From Methanomicrobia archaeon (lineage in GTDB: Archaea; Halobacteriota; Bog-38; Methanoflorentales; Methanoflorentaceae): a DNA stretch of 43,991 bases. The notes below the pieces were generated by a model. That model saw only the letters and a list, made by a program, of their open reading frames with translations, was not told the DNA's origin and searched no databases. The stretch is taken from the NCBI GenBank assembly GCA_015661395.1, contig JACWML010000016.1, forward strand, positions 1-43,991, written 5' to 3'. Of this stretch, positions 24,126-33,913 are shown one piece after another. The translations under genes were made by a program, and so were the position numbers. The stretch's first letter is position 1, and each line of letters opens with the position of its first letter.

Positions 24126-24581
24126 GCGTTCCGGCGTCTGCGTGTAAAGATCTTACTTGCGTATCACTGTCGGCCGGGGAAGCCCAGCAGTAGCACCCTT
24201 CATTAAAAACTGCGCGTTGAGTTGCACGCTTTTTGCGTTGATATGTCTTTTTTGCTATATCAACGTGCTGCGGTTCGGCTCAATCGCCCGTGACACACCG
24301 TCGAGGAGCTAGCGCTGCAGTCTGAGAACGTTTGCAGCCTCAAAACAGAACTGCACGCAGGACTGGTGTTCCGTCACTTGAAACGCGGTTCAGAAAGTGA
24401 CACGTAGCCCCCCCCCACTGTTGCACGTCTTTGCTGCTTGCGATGCCAGTATCGCTCAGACGTCGGAAGGATAGGTGTGTCGCGCGCGACACGCAGAACG
24501 CCTCGTCGCCCACCGCACAAGCTATTTGCAACGGTTGTTGCGGAGACCGCGCGTGAGAGTCGTGTTGCATCGCTTTCCGCA
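24126..24581. other. Gap between DUF1616 and the GT-C-like gene
   Basis: Holds the DUF1616 promoter and the perfect inverted repeat at 24236-24265. Overlapping short frames at 24340-24620 on both strands show no start signals or motifs, so I call no gene. Confidence 0.5.
24236..24265. promoter_or_regulatory. Perfect 9-bp inverted repeat upstream of DUF1616
   Basis: CGTTGATAT (24236-24244), 12-base spacer with a T-run, ATATCAACG (24257-24265). It is about 110 bases before the DUF1616 start. There is no T-run after the right arm on either strand, so it is more like an operator or structured leader than a terminator. Confidence 0.55.
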
Positions 24582-26435
24582 TTACATAACCCACAGTGCT
24601 TTGGTATCGCCAGTATCATAGATCAGATTCACGGTCCTGTCATATTGGAGCTTGTTAAGATCCCCTGCTGTGGTGTTGCTAAGTCCCCATACCCCAAGTA
24701 CTGAGCTTCCGCTTAAAACGGGATTATTACTTACAGAAAGCTGCCGCTGCTCGGCGTACAAGATAAGAGTGTCTTTTCCCAGCGCTGCCCGAAACGTCGT
24801 ATTGTTGTCGTAGCCAAGATGAGGAGGCACGAACACATTAGGCACGAAGAGCCAGCCTTGTGTTGGTATATGGCCTATCGGCATCGCGATCTCGGCGTAT
24901 CCCGTCGTGCATCGGGCATTCCCTATAGCCCACTGATACGCCGCATAGTCCTGATAGGTATATTCCCAATTCGGTTGGAGAATCCAAGCCGACCGAAAGA
25001 CAACAACCGACCCAGCGACAAATGAGGCTGCGATGAGAGCGCTGATCAGCACCACGCCGGCCTTTTTCTTGTTCACCGCCGACAGCGGCAGCGCCGCTAA
25101 CAGGGGGACTGCCAAAAACCCTGGATTTGCGCCGAACAACCTGCCGACTGTCGTAAGTCCTGCGCTGGCGAAAGTGAGCGCGTACGCGACGAAACACACC
25201 ACGCACGCGACCGCGATGATGAAGGCGTTTGTGCTTTCGCTTTGCCTTCTATAAAAGTGGAATACGCTAAGGATCACGCCGACTAAAGCAATAGCGAAAA
25301 AGAGCACGTCAATCCCGTACATTTTCAGCGCGAGCTCTACGGTTGCCCACAAACCGGAGCTCAAGACGGGCTGCACCTCATTCGTTCTTGGTAGCGTCGC
25401 TGCTTGTCCCGTCAGCCAGTCGATGACCTTGGTGAAGTTGCTGACTGCGGTTTGTGCTGTCCACCAGCCGAACCACACCACAACGCCGATGAGCCCCGCC
25501 GTTAACGAGAAATGCGTTATTTTTACCAATCCGCGTGCCTTGCACAGTCGTTCTGCTAGAACGACGCTGACAACAGCGGCTACAAGAATTAGGGAGATGA
25601 TCGGGTGGGCAAACGTCACCAGCACTAAAGCCGCGACTAGCAATGCGCTAAACCGCACGTCATTTCTCGATCTAAACAGCAAGTAGAAGGCTACGGGCGA
25701 CAAGAGCAGCGCCGCGGCTTGCGGGTAGAACTCCACGTGGTAGTACGTAAACAACGGAAGGACCCCGATCACCGCCGCCACGAGCACCTGCTCGCGTTTG
25801 GCAAAAACGGTGCCGGCAAGGCAATAGATAAAAACCGCGAAAACGACGGAGAGGAGGGGCACGACCAAGCTTGAGGCCGTTTGAGCCGGCAAAGAGGTCA
25901 GCTGGGCCATTTCTGCCGCGATTATGTGGCTCACAGGATAGTAATCGCCCGTCGTGAAAGAGCCGGTCGCGAGTATTCTGTTGACGAACTGAAAACTTGA
26001 GTTGGGATCGCTCCCGCCATACAAGAAGTAGCCTCGCAAGACAGGCAAGCAAAATATACAGAAAGCACACAAAAGCAGGCCGAGAAAGGAGAAGGTGAAA
26101 CTGCTGTATTTTTTGCAGTGGGCTTGCCAAATGATCGAAACAATGAAGGCAGAGGCCGCGCCAAAAATGAAGATCCAGAACCAAAAAGCCGCCGCAAAAA
26201 TATCGACTTCATAATGCTCCGGCTTGACCAAGAGCGTCAGTAGCGCAAGAGGGACTAGAACGAGGCCAGAGGTAGTAAGCAGCTTAATTACCGTTTCTTG
26301 CGACCACGCACCCCTGGCAACAAACCGATTTCGGCTAAAAAACGCCACCGTGTCACCTTGCGCATGTTGTTGCACTCGCACTGCTTTATTTTTTCGTTTT
26401 CCCGGGGCTTTTAAAGCATGGCTAGTTCTTGCCAA
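24582..26435 (-). CDS. Large polytopic membrane protein, GT-C-like
   Basis: A 617-residue protein with about a dozen membrane segments and a C-terminal soluble domain of about 120 residues. After the first long loop comes YGGSDPNSSFQFVNRILATG and DYYPVSHIIAAEM; an Asp early in the first exported loop is typical of GT-C glycosyltransferases that use lipid-linked sugars (family inference, not a proved match). The only start upstream of the first membrane segment in this frame is TTG at 26435; GTG codons at 26375 and 26348 are alternatives, and TATA-like blocks at 26388-26397 and 26410-26419 would favour them. The basic N-terminus (KAPGKRKNKAVRVQ) fits a cytoplasmic start. Confidence 0.78.
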   Translation of the reverse strand: MARTSHALKAPGKRKNKAVRVQQHAQGDTVAFFSRNRFVARGAWSQETVIKLLTTSGLVLVPLALLTLLVKPEHYEVDIFAAAFWFWIFIFGAASAFIVSIIWQAHCKKYSSFTFSFLGLLLCAFCIFCLPVLRGYFLYGGSDPNSSFQFVNRILATGSFTTGDYYPVSHIIAAEMAQLTSLPAQTASSLVVPLLSVVFAVFIYCLAGTVFAKREQVLVAAVIGVLPLFTYYHVEFYPQAAALLLSPVAFYLLFRSRNDVRFSALLVAALVLVTFAHPIISLILVAAVVSVVLAERLCKARGLVKITHFSLTAGLIGVVVWFGWWTAQTAVSNFTKVIDWLTGQAATLPRTNEVQPVLSSGLWATVELALKMYGIDVLFFAIALVGVILSVFHFYRRQSESTNAFIIAVACVVCFVAYALTFASAGLTTVGRLFGANPGFLAVPLLAALPLSAVNKKKAGVVLISALIAASFVAGSVVVFRSAWILQPNWEYTYQDYAAYQWAIGNARCTTGYAEIAMPIGHIPTQGWLFVPNVFVPPHLGYDNNTTFRAALGKDTLILYAEQRQLSVSNNPVLSGSSVLGVWGLSNTTAGDLNKLQYDRTVNLIYDTGDTKALWVM

Positions 26436-26843
26436 CGGAGATTTCGCTGAGCCTGAGTTCTGGCCGCGTCCACGAGGTACACGCCGCTGAAAGAGCTACA
26501 TCCTGACGGCCAGCGTCAGTTGTCAGCACGACACGCTTTGAGCACGCTTCCCCGATATCGTGACTGCAAGCCGAAGACGCACACCGGTAGATCCAATATC
26601 TCGCCAGAAGCGCGCATTCCAACGAATCGCGCGTGCGACGACGCAGAAGCGTACCTTTGGAGACCGGCGAGCGCGGAGTTACCCTAGCGGCCCCACCAGC
26701 CCATTCACACACCGGCGCGATGTAACCAGCGGCGCGCGGATGGCGTGCACACCGATCTGCACCAGCCCCTCGGCCTGGACACGTTGGCAACAGCATTCAC
26801 CAAAGGGCTTTACTTTGATGAGGAAACTATTGCGACGTAGCGC
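26436..26843. other. Gene-free divergent promoter region
   Basis: Separates the reverse GT-C-like gene from the forward glycosyltransferase. Overlapping open frames on both strands have no start signal or motif. No clear TATA element was identified upstream of 26844 besides a weak TTTACTTTG. Confidence 0.4.
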
Positions 26844-28076
26844 ATGAACTGCACGGTAGTTCAAGTTGGAACCAATTCGCTGTCAACCATGTTTCCAGAT
26901 GTGACCATCGAAAACTACGTGGACGGAGATTTGCCGTACGGCGGAGGGTGGAACGTAGCGCTCACGAATCATCTAAAACAAGCCTCAGATGAGTTCACAT
27001 ATGAGTGCTGGATCATGGAAAAAAAAGCGGAAACGCCGCTTGCGTGGGAGCGAAACGGAATAACATTTCGGCTGTTTCCGGCAACTCGGCTAAGATACAT
27101 AGGCGAATGGTCGAGAGCTCTGCTGCGCCAAGCAACACAGGAATCTCAGAAGGAAATCCTTCTGACAGTCCACGGGCTTTTCAACTACACCGCTTTTGCA
27201 CTGCCGCTCGTTACGTCACGTACACCTATCATCATCCAGCATCACGGCGATCTTGCGGCCGCACAGTACGCTCGCCGCGCCGCAGATCGCAGCAAAAAGA
27301 TCGGCTATTATATGCTCGATATAGCTCGAGGCGAGTGGTTCTTTGAGCGGGTATCGCTGCCAAAAGTGGACCACTTCTTTACCTTGACTTCTGAGGTCGA
27401 AGAATACCTTTCGCAGTTTGTGAGGGCCGAAACAATGCAAAGGCTTTCGATGGGCGTTGATCTTAACACCTTTTTCAAGATCGACAGAGCAGAGGCCATA
27501 AAGGCGCTCGGTCTTGATCTCAACAAGCGGTATGTTTTGTACGTTGGCGCAATGCTTCCTGTAAAAGGAATCGACTACCTAATTCGAGCGCTTCCTTTGA
27601 TCTTGAAGCACTTCCCCAATACCATCTTAGTTCTGGTAGGCGCGGGACGCCTAAAAACGAAATTGAGCGAACTGATCAAACACTTGGGCATCGAAGATAA
27701 GGTGCTGCTCGTACCTCACAACGATGCTGATAGATACGTGGGCCACGACGTACTGCCCCTTTACTACAATGCTGCTGACGTCTTTGTATTGCCCTCTTTG
27801 CTCGAAGGTCTGAGCGTCGTGCTGCTTGAAGCGCTCGCGTGCGGCACGCCGATAGTTACAACAACTGCTACTCACGTCATTGAGCAGCTTGGCGACGGCA
27901 TCATTATCCCCCCTAAGAGCACGGGTGCCATTGCGGATGGGGTGATAAGCGTTCTTGGCGACAAGTATCCGCGGATGGTAGATCGAGAGAAGTTACGAAG
28001 ATCGTACGACTGGAAGCACATCGCAGAGAAGCATCTGGAGGTGTATGCCAACCTCTTTGCTAAGTACTATGAATGA
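26844..28076 (+). CDS. GT4-family glycosyltransferase
   Basis: A 410-residue GT-B-fold glycosyltransferase. The N-terminal acceptor domain carries a GGGWN loop near residue 33 (typical of GT4), and the C-terminal domain starts KRYVLYVGAMLPVKGIDYLI with the retaining EX7E motif as EGLSVVLLE (residues near 330) followed by ALACGTPIV. It transfers an activated sugar to a glycan or lipid acceptor; neither can be told from sequence. It is the first gene of the polysaccharide locus and precedes the deacetylase remnant. Confidence 0.88.
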   Translation: MNCTVVQVGTNSLSTMFPDVTIENYVDGDLPYGGGWNVALTNHLKQASDEFTYECWIMEKKAETPLAWERNGITFRLFPATRLRYIGEWSRALLRQATQESQKEILLTVHGLFNYTAFALPLVTSRTPIIIQHHGDLAAAQYARRAADRSKKIGYYMLDIARGEWFFERVSLPKVDHFFTLTSEVEEYLSQFVRAETMQRLSMGVDLNTFFKIDRAEAIKALGLDLNKRYVLYVGAMLPVKGIDYLIRALPLILKHFPNTILVLVGAGRLKTKLSELIKHLGIEDKVLLVPHNDADRYVGHDVLPLYYNAADVFVLPSLLEGLSVVLLEALACGTPIVTTTATHVIEQLGDGIIIPPKSTGAIADGVISVLGDKYPRMVDREKLRRSYDWKHIAEKHLEVYANLFAKYYE

Positions 28077-28130
28077 AAAAGGATTTATGCAGTGCTCTGG
28101 ATTGACGATTAAGGCTGCGAAAAAAGGACG

Positions 28131-29040
28131 TTGACTGGTACCCTGACACGCAGGCCCGATATCGTATGCCAGGTGGAATGCGACGATCGCTTCCCCTGGG
28201 GCTTCGAGGTTGCATTCTCCTCACTAACGCACGACCTTTCCGCGGGAGACTATTTTTTCATCACTTGCACCCACTACGTTATGTGGGAGCGAAAACGCCA
28301 AAAAATAATCTACGACGCGCTCAGGCTGTACTGTCAGGTCCGGTCGCTATCACGAGGGGTTCCTAAGGGGGTAGGCACACGCGCTTTTCGAAGCGCCCTC
28401 ACATTAGCGACAGCAGGCGCGTCTGCCGTGCTCGCTCATCTTTTTGCGCAAGGTCAGCCGCGTTCATATTTTTGGCCATTCCGTACCTCGTCGCGATGGC
28501 GATATTGGTCCTTTGGTTCTACATCCAACTTCCCAAACACTAGGAGGAGACGCTCTCAGACAGTGCCTCTATTCTCGCATTCATTTTCAAGGCGGAAGCT
28601 GAGTTTAGGACACGAGGCTTTGCATATCCGGCCGTAATACGGCACGGATGGAATCTCCCGTGGCCGGGATCGATGCAGTTCTACGTGGGATTTGGCGTTT
28701 CAGCTGACGCTAGTCCCGTACTATTTGGTCGGGGTCAGCATCCAAAATTAGGCCGCGGGAGATTGAATGGTATTTGTCGCAACCGTACTTCGCGAGCATA
28801 ACAAACGATTACAACGTGGCGTGGGACAGCGTGGACGAGAATAATAGGGGGATCTTAGAGCTGCCAGTGAGTCTCGGCAATATCTCAGCCTATGGATTCG
28901 CGAGCAGGAAAAGAAGCTGATCAAAAATGTGCCAGATAGCGGTGTAGTAAGCTGCTACATCCATCCTCGGAATTCTTTTTCTCCAATAAAGGAGTGGGTA
29001 AACCATCTCAAAGAGCATATAGCACGCGCTTCATTTCCGC
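28131..29040 (+). pseudogene. Decayed polysaccharide deacetylase (CE4/NodB-like)
   Basis: No intact frame remains, but fragments in three frames follow the family order. Frame one at 28131-28370 resembles the N-terminal region (VECDDRFPWGFEVAFS). Frame two, from 28589, reads RTRGFAYPAVIRHGWNLPWP then QFYVGFGVSADASP, the hallmark region of archaeal-type polysaccharide deacetylases. Frame three, from 28765, reads EWYLSQPYF and then GILELPVSLGNIS; the last part, from 28929, back in frame one, reads VVSCYIHPRNSF. At least three frameshifts are needed. It shows the locus once encoded a deacetylase for amino sugar residues of the glycan, now lost. Confidence 0.7.
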
Positions 29041-29428
29041 CCAAGCTGCCTTCGAAATCTACAAAAGCGAGTCAACTGAACGCCAGTTCGCTGAAGCTGT
29101 CCATCAACAGTCGAGATGCGGGTGACTCGATAAGTGCGCTGAGGGTGCTGCATAGTCTCCCAATTCCCAGGTTGAACAAATGACTTCACGCGCCTCGTTC
29201 TCGAGCATATCGCGGCGAAGTCCTCAGCCGCGCGTGGTATTTTGATATCCCGCCAACTAACGCGTAGTTGTATACGAAAAGAAACCCGCTGAGAGCGGAC
29301 TATATCAATAGCAAAGACAAGGTACAGAAACACATATCGTTCCGATTGTCAAGCGGTTTCGCTTAAGCGAAGATCGCGCATAGGTACGCACAAAGAAGCA
29401 CGTCTAAGCGACATTTTAGGAGAAATGC
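29041..29428. other. Gap before the flippase gene
   Basis: May contain the end of the deacetylase remnant (serine/lysine-rich residues to about 29180). I see no other gene. A Shine-Dalgarno AGGAG ends six bases before the flippase ATG. Confidence 0.4.
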
Positions 29429-30859
29429 ATGAACACGGTAGAGACCCTAGCACGCAACACAGCGGCGCTCTTAGCGGCAAATGTGTTGAATCTAGGGTTG
29501 GGCCTTGTGTACACCGTGTATGTGGCGCGCTTTCTCGGCGCTGCGGGATTTGGAACACTCAGCTTTGCGTTAGCATTCACGGGCGTTTTTGGTGTCGTTG
29601 CCGATTTCGGACTGAACGCCCTGGCCACCCGGGAGATCGCCCGGGACCGATCACTTGCAGCCAAGTACCTGAACAATGTTGCTACGATCAAGATCGTGGC
29701 CGTTGTGGTAACGGTCGCGATGATCGCAGGAACGATAAATCTGCTCGGTGGTTCGCAGCAAACAATAGAGGTCGTTTATCTCTTCGCATTATACGTCGTC
29801 TTTACTTCTTTTGCCTCGTTGTTTTACGCCGTATTCCAGGCGTTTGAGAAGATGGAATATCAGGCAATAGGCATCACACTCAACAGCGTTCTTATGGTAG
29901 CTGGAGCATTGATCGGAATACATCAACATTTTGGGGTTACTGGGTTTGCAGTGATCTACGCCGTTGCTGCCGCGGCTGTTCTTGTCTATGCATTTGCAGC
30001 GTGCGTTAGCAAGTTTGTGGTGCCGCGCCCCCAAATCAATAAAGATTTCCAGCGTGACTTGCTGAAGGAGGCGCTCCCTTTTGGCTTGTCGGCGATGTTC
30101 ATAACGGTGTATTTCTACATAGATTCCATCATATTGTTCTTTATGAAGGGCGATATTGCGGTCGGTTGGTACAACGCCGCGTACCGGCTCGTATACGCGC
30201 TCAGTTTTCTCCCAAATCTATATTTTGCCGCAGTCTACCCGGTGATGTCTCGACTGTGGCTGACGTCTAGAAGCGCACTTGGATCCGCCTACGGAAGTTC
30301 GTTTAAACTTATGTTGGCGATTATATTCCCAATCACAATTGTTACGATGCTTCTTGCTGGTAAAATCGTGTCACTCGTCTACGGCGAAGGGTACGCAGCA
30401 TCGACTGCCGCTTTGCAAATTCTTATATGGGGCATCTTCTTCGCCTACCTGAATTGGGCTCATAGCACCGTACTGAATGCGACGAATAGGCAACGAGTCG
30501 TTGCTGCAATCGTTTTTGTTTCTATGGTACTCAACATAGGACTGAATCTCTTCTTAATCCCCAGATGGAGCTACATTGGGGCAAGCACTGCGATGGTGGC
30601 AACGGAATTCTTCAACTTCACGTTCCTTCTATGGTATGCAAGAAGCATTTTTCGTGACCGATTCTCATTGTATGGCGGAGTTAAGCTGGTCGGTAGCGGC
30701 GCTCTGACAGCATTAGCTGCGATTTACATCGCCCGGCTGAGCATAGTACTGGCAGTTGTCTGCGCTGCAGCAGTCTACACCGCAGCGATTTTCCTCTCTG
30801 GCTTTTTTTCAAAGGAAGAACGTTCGATGATGAGAAGCGTTCTCCCTCGCATCTGGTGA
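29429..30859 (+). CDS. wzx: Wzx-type polysaccharide flippase (oligosaccharide flippase family)
   Basis: A 476-residue protein with 12-14 hydrophobic segments, starting MNTVETLARNTAALLAANVL and then YVARFLGAAGFGTLSFALAF, the RFLG-AAxFG signature of the MOP/PST flippase family. These proteins move lipid-linked oligosaccharides across the membrane. A good Shine-Dalgarno sequence (AGGAG at six bases) confirms the start. It implies a glycan built on a lipid carrier. A partial Wzt-type ABC ATPase at the right window edge suggests a second export route. Confidence 0.88.
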   Translation: MNTVETLARNTAALLAANVLNLGLGLVYTVYVARFLGAAGFGTLSFALAFTGVFGVVADFGLNALATREIARDRSLAAKYLNNVATIKIVAVVVTVAMIAGTINLLGGSQQTIEVVYLFALYVVFTSFASLFYAVFQAFEKMEYQAIGITLNSVLMVAGALIGIHQHFGVTGFAVIYAVAAAAVLVYAFAACVSKFVVPRPQINKDFQRDLLKEALPFGLSAMFITVYFYIDSIILFFMKGDIAVGWYNAAYRLVYALSFLPNLYFAAVYPVMSRLWLTSRSALGSAYGSSFKLMLAIIFPITIVTMLLAGKIVSLVYGEGYAASTAALQILIWGIFFAYLNWAHSTVLNATNRQRVVAAIVFVSMVLNIGLNLFLIPRWSYIGASTAMVATEFFNFTFLLWYARSIFRDRFSLYGGVKLVGSGALTALAAIYIARLSIVLAVVCAAAVYTAAIFLSGFFSKEERSMMRSVLPRIW

Positions 30860-30962
30860 GAAGTGAGCTGAAGAACCGATCAAACAGCAGGGGCGATAAC
30901 GAAGAGCCCCGGCCCATCTTCACGCAGACTGCCGCCAATGCTGACAATTAGCTTTAGCTGCA

Positions 30963-32000
30963 TCATATCAATTCATCGTACACTTTCAAAGTCTCATGCA
31001 CAGTTTTTTCCCAGGTGAAGCACTTACTATATTCCGATGCTGCGTGGATAATGCGTTGTCGCAGCGAATCCTCGCTTAAAATCCGATAGAAGATCTCGGC
31101 CATGTTCTGCTCGCTAGTCGCCTTAGCGCAGCACATACGGACCTCATCAGGAATGTGCGCGTCGGCGCGTATTACCACCGGTACGCCGCATCGCTGTGCT
31201 TCCAAAATGGGTAAACCAAAACCCTCCCACTCGCTTGGAACCGCGAGCACATCTAATGAGTTGTAAAAATCAACTATTGCTTCCTCGGGGATGCCCCCAT
31301 GAAACTCTATTGCTGAGGTTAAGCCGAGACCCTCCACAAGCTTGATAAGCGTCCCATACTCGGACCCGCCTTGACTGCAAATCCTCAGCGTCACCCTAAG
31401 TGCGGGATAGCGTTTTTTCAGATAATGAAATGCCATAATGAGGTAATCGACTCGTTTCCTCGCATCGAGTTTCCCTATGAAACCGATAACGAGCGGCGTT
31501 CGCTCGTCCCTTGCTTGCGGAACAAATTTCTCCGCGACTCCCAAATTGACGACCCGTATCTTTTCGGGCGGGAAGTGCAAATAGTCGATTAATTCTTGTC
31601 TGGTTTGGATAGATGCAGCCAGCACTCTGCTGCAGTACTTCCCAACCTTGTAAAAGTACGGCGCGGTCAGTCGGACGTGCCAACTGTTTCCTTTTTTGTA
31701 CAGCAGAGTGGCGAGATCGTGGTACGATACCACAGTAGGCTTTCGAAGCAAAGGAAAGCACAGCGCATCAACTGGCGCAAAGGCGTGAAAAAGATCGACA
31801 CTGCTCTCACGCTTCAAGAGTTCTCTAGGCATGAGCACGGTATGAACGGCCAACTCGCGCAACGCGCTTGACCTCTCCCAGCCGATCAGCTCAGTGTCGT
31901 ATGTCTTGCTGAGTCCTGCGATAAGCTCACGGGTATATCGTTCGAGGCCCGTTCCGAGTTCAATCGCAGAGAAGACATCCGCTGCGACAGCAATTCTCAC
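30963..32000 (-). CDS. GT4-family glycosyltransferase
   Basis: A 345-residue GT-B protein. It begins MRIAVAADVFSAIELGTGLERYTRELI, with the GTGLERY loop as in mannosyl- or rhamnosyltransferases of GT4, has SYHDLATLL near residue 93, and LVIGFIGKLDARKRVDYLI at the start of the C-terminal domain. The EX7E motif is EGFGLPILE (near residue 258). Its direction is opposite to the flippase gene, with convergent ends 103 bases apart. Acceptor and sugar unknown; GDP- or dTDP-sugar donors are typical for GT4. Confidence 0.88.
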   Translation of the reverse strand: MRIAVAADVFSAIELGTGLERYTRELIAGLSKTYDTELIGWERSSALRELAVHTVLMPRELLKRESSVDLFHAFAPVDALCFPLLRKPTVVSYHDLATLLYKKGNSWHVRLTAPYFYKVGKYCSRVLAASIQTRQELIDYLHFPPEKIRVVNLGVAEKFVPQARDERTPLVIGFIGKLDARKRVDYLIMAFHYLKKRYPALRVTLRICSQGGSEYGTLIKLVEGLGLTSAIEFHGGIPEEAIVDFYNSLDVLAVPSEWEGFGLPILEAQRCGVPVVIRADAHIPDEVRMCCAKATSEQNMAEIFYRILSEDSLRQRIIHAASEYSKCFTWEKTVHETLKVYDELI

Positions 32001-32368
32001 GATATCTCCGTGTTTCGCTGAACTAGTCGCGCTCCTTTCACTCTTTTCGTCCTATGCCTGCTGTATCTTGTGACCTGCCCTGCGCCACCGGCGGGTACCG
32101 CGGCGCGCACAAACGGCAAGAATTAACAGACATTTCCCTCCCAAAGGCGACCGGTTCTTTTCGACGAGTCACCACATGCGCAGCTATCAACCGCAGAGCT
32201 CTTATAGGGTTATCGATGCTTCCTGTTCAGCGCCCATTTAGCATCTTTCTTACGCTCTCGCTTAAAGCCCCTGTTCATCAACCATGTGTGCGAGGCTCTA
32301 ACCGCAGCTAGCTTGCCAACTGCAACGGCAGAAGCTTCGGTGTAGCCCAGTATTGGCCCTACTTGTGA
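32001..32368. other. Gap downstream of the methyltransferase gene
   Basis: On the reverse strand the methyltransferase frame stays open after its TAG for about 52 codons (see the finding at 32210-32371). A TATA-like CTTATAGG sits near 32200. Nothing else is recognised. Confidence 0.45.
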
Positions 32369-33478
32369 CTATTTCGCCCCGGCGCCAAAACACTGTGAAG
32401 CAGATTCCTGCGGGAAAGCTGACTGAATTCGATCTAGCATTTCAGGATAAAGCTCATTCAACGTTGCACGAGAAAAAAGAAAAACAACTCCGTCAACAAT
32501 GGGATAGTTTTCACCACACTTGCGACAGCAGAAGACGCCCTTTCTTCGGCCGAGTTTTGTTTCAGCGTTACTGCTTAGGCACTCCGGACACACAATAACG
32601 TCTTCTATGCCAAGATTCATGTTCTTGGCGTTTCCCGCCTTAAAACAGCATCCCGACACGCCACCGCCAAACAAATGCCGGGCGACTCGTTTGAGGTAAC
32701 TTTTTTCGTCGAACAAATCAGTCTCAAGCGGATTTCTTTTTAGCGATTTCAAAGTTTTTACGAAAACTTCGTTCTTGTCAAAGGTGCTTAGCGCGCTTCT
32801 CCACGAGCCAAGCGATAATCTGTGATTTTCGATGATGCCGTATTCAGCTTCGTTACAACTCGGATTGCCAAACAAAGCATCAGAGAGAGTTCTTATCTTG
32901 CTCTTTGCGAGATTCTCCGGTGAGTGAATCTTGCCTACCTTATATAAGTCAAAACGCATTTTGCCGCCAAGCGGTTCCTCGTCAAAAAAAAAGCATCCGC
33001 CTGGCGCGAGAACGCGATACACTTGTCGGGCGACGGGCGCCGGATCTGGAAAATGGTGGAGCGCTTCATAGCAGAATAAGAACGGAACAGAATTGCTCAG
33101 AAACGGTAAGTTGTACGCGTCACAGCAAATCCTGAGCGGGGCACGATCGTAATGAAGGACTCCCCCGTAATAATCACAACTCTTTAACGAATAGAAGGAG
33201 ATATCAGTCGCGGCGCCATGACAGCCTAGTTCATTTTCCATTGCGAGCGAACGTTGACATCGCTCTGCGCCTATCTCGACGTAAGGAGAGGTTGTAATAC
33301 CCCGTTCTTGCAGCCTCCCTATTTGATCGTAGGTCTTGGCGACTCTATTGCGAACAATTTCTAAGAGCTTTTCGCCACTGAATTCGTCATCGAACTTCTT
33401 TTCTCCCAGCACTTCCTGCTCGTAGAGCTTCTTTCTAAATTCGATTTCGCCCTTCTTCGCGCCCACTGGCTGCTGCAT
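32369..33478 (-). CDS. SAM-dependent methyltransferase with C-terminal zinc ribbon
   Basis: A 369-residue protein. The methyltransferase core has a degenerate motif I, YVEIGAERCQRS (near residue 67), then FCYEALHHFPDPAP (about 134-147) and VYRVLAPGGCFFFDEEP, typical of class I (Methyltransf_11) enzymes. The C-terminal part contains a Trm112-like zinc ribbon, CPECLSSNAETKLG followed by CCRKCGENYPIVDGVVFLF. Position in a polysaccharide locus suggests O- or N-methylation of a sugar or of the glycan end, by inference. Motif I lacks the usual GxGxG, so activity is less certain. The stop is TAG, after which the frame remains open. Confidence 0.8.
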   Translation of the reverse strand: MQQPVGAKKGEIEFRKKLYEQEVLGEKKFDDEFSGEKLLEIVRNRVAKTYDQIGRLQERGITTSPYVEIGAERCQRSLAMENELGCHGAATDISFYSLKSCDYYGGVLHYDRAPLRICCDAYNLPFLSNSVPFLFCYEALHHFPDPAPVARQVYRVLAPGGCFFFDEEPLGGKMRFDLYKVGKIHSPENLAKSKIRTLSDALFGNPSCNEAEYGIIENHRLSLGSWRSALSTFDKNEVFVKTLKSLKRNPLETDLFDEKSYLKRVARHLFGGGVSGCCFKAGNAKNMNLGIEDVIVCPECLSSNAETKLGRRKGVFCCRKCGENYPIVDGVVFLFSRATLNELYPEMLDRIQSAFPQESASQCFGAGAK

Positions 33479-33913
33479 AGAGTGAACCTTCTGCTCGAGA
33501 CGTGTGCTGAGGCGTTTAAGCTGTTTTTCTTATAGTGCTTAAGGTCTTTCCTAAACCACGTGAAGCCACGTGAGCCGCGAACGATGACGCGCTGGTGCGC
33601 GCACTGACTGGCGGATACCAAGCGCTTCAACAAAACAAATGTGATCCGCTTCAAGAATTCCAAATACGGAGCTTCTTGAAGACAGCTATTGAATTAGCTT
33701 CGATGTCTGTCGTTTTAGCCTTCTTCTGTCAGCAGTTCAAGCATCTCCCTCGCCCCGAAATACGTCTACGAAGAAGAAAGGTTTTTGCCAGTTTTTAAGT
33801 TGCTGGCCTTCACGAAGCATACATTCAATACGCAATAACGTAAGCAAGAAGCGAATGAATCGAGAGCAAGCTAGTTATGTAGGCAAAACGCAGCGCAGTT
33901 TCACGCACCTGAA
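33479..33913. other. Gene-free divergent gap
   Basis: Between the reverse methyltransferase and forward GT2 genes. A reverse open frame at 33361-33663 overlaps the methyltransferase start out of frame and shows no motif. Nothing that I can name. Confidence 0.4.

Noticed and set aside
24340-24704. Short overlapping frames between DUF1616 and the GT-C-like gene
   Set aside because: They overlap each other and the end of the GT-C-like gene, and none has a promoter, ribosome site or motif.
32210-32371. Pyrrolysine read-through as an explanation of the amber codon
   Set aside because: TAG ends several ordinary genes here, and no Pyl genes are in the window. The extension is kept only as an observation.
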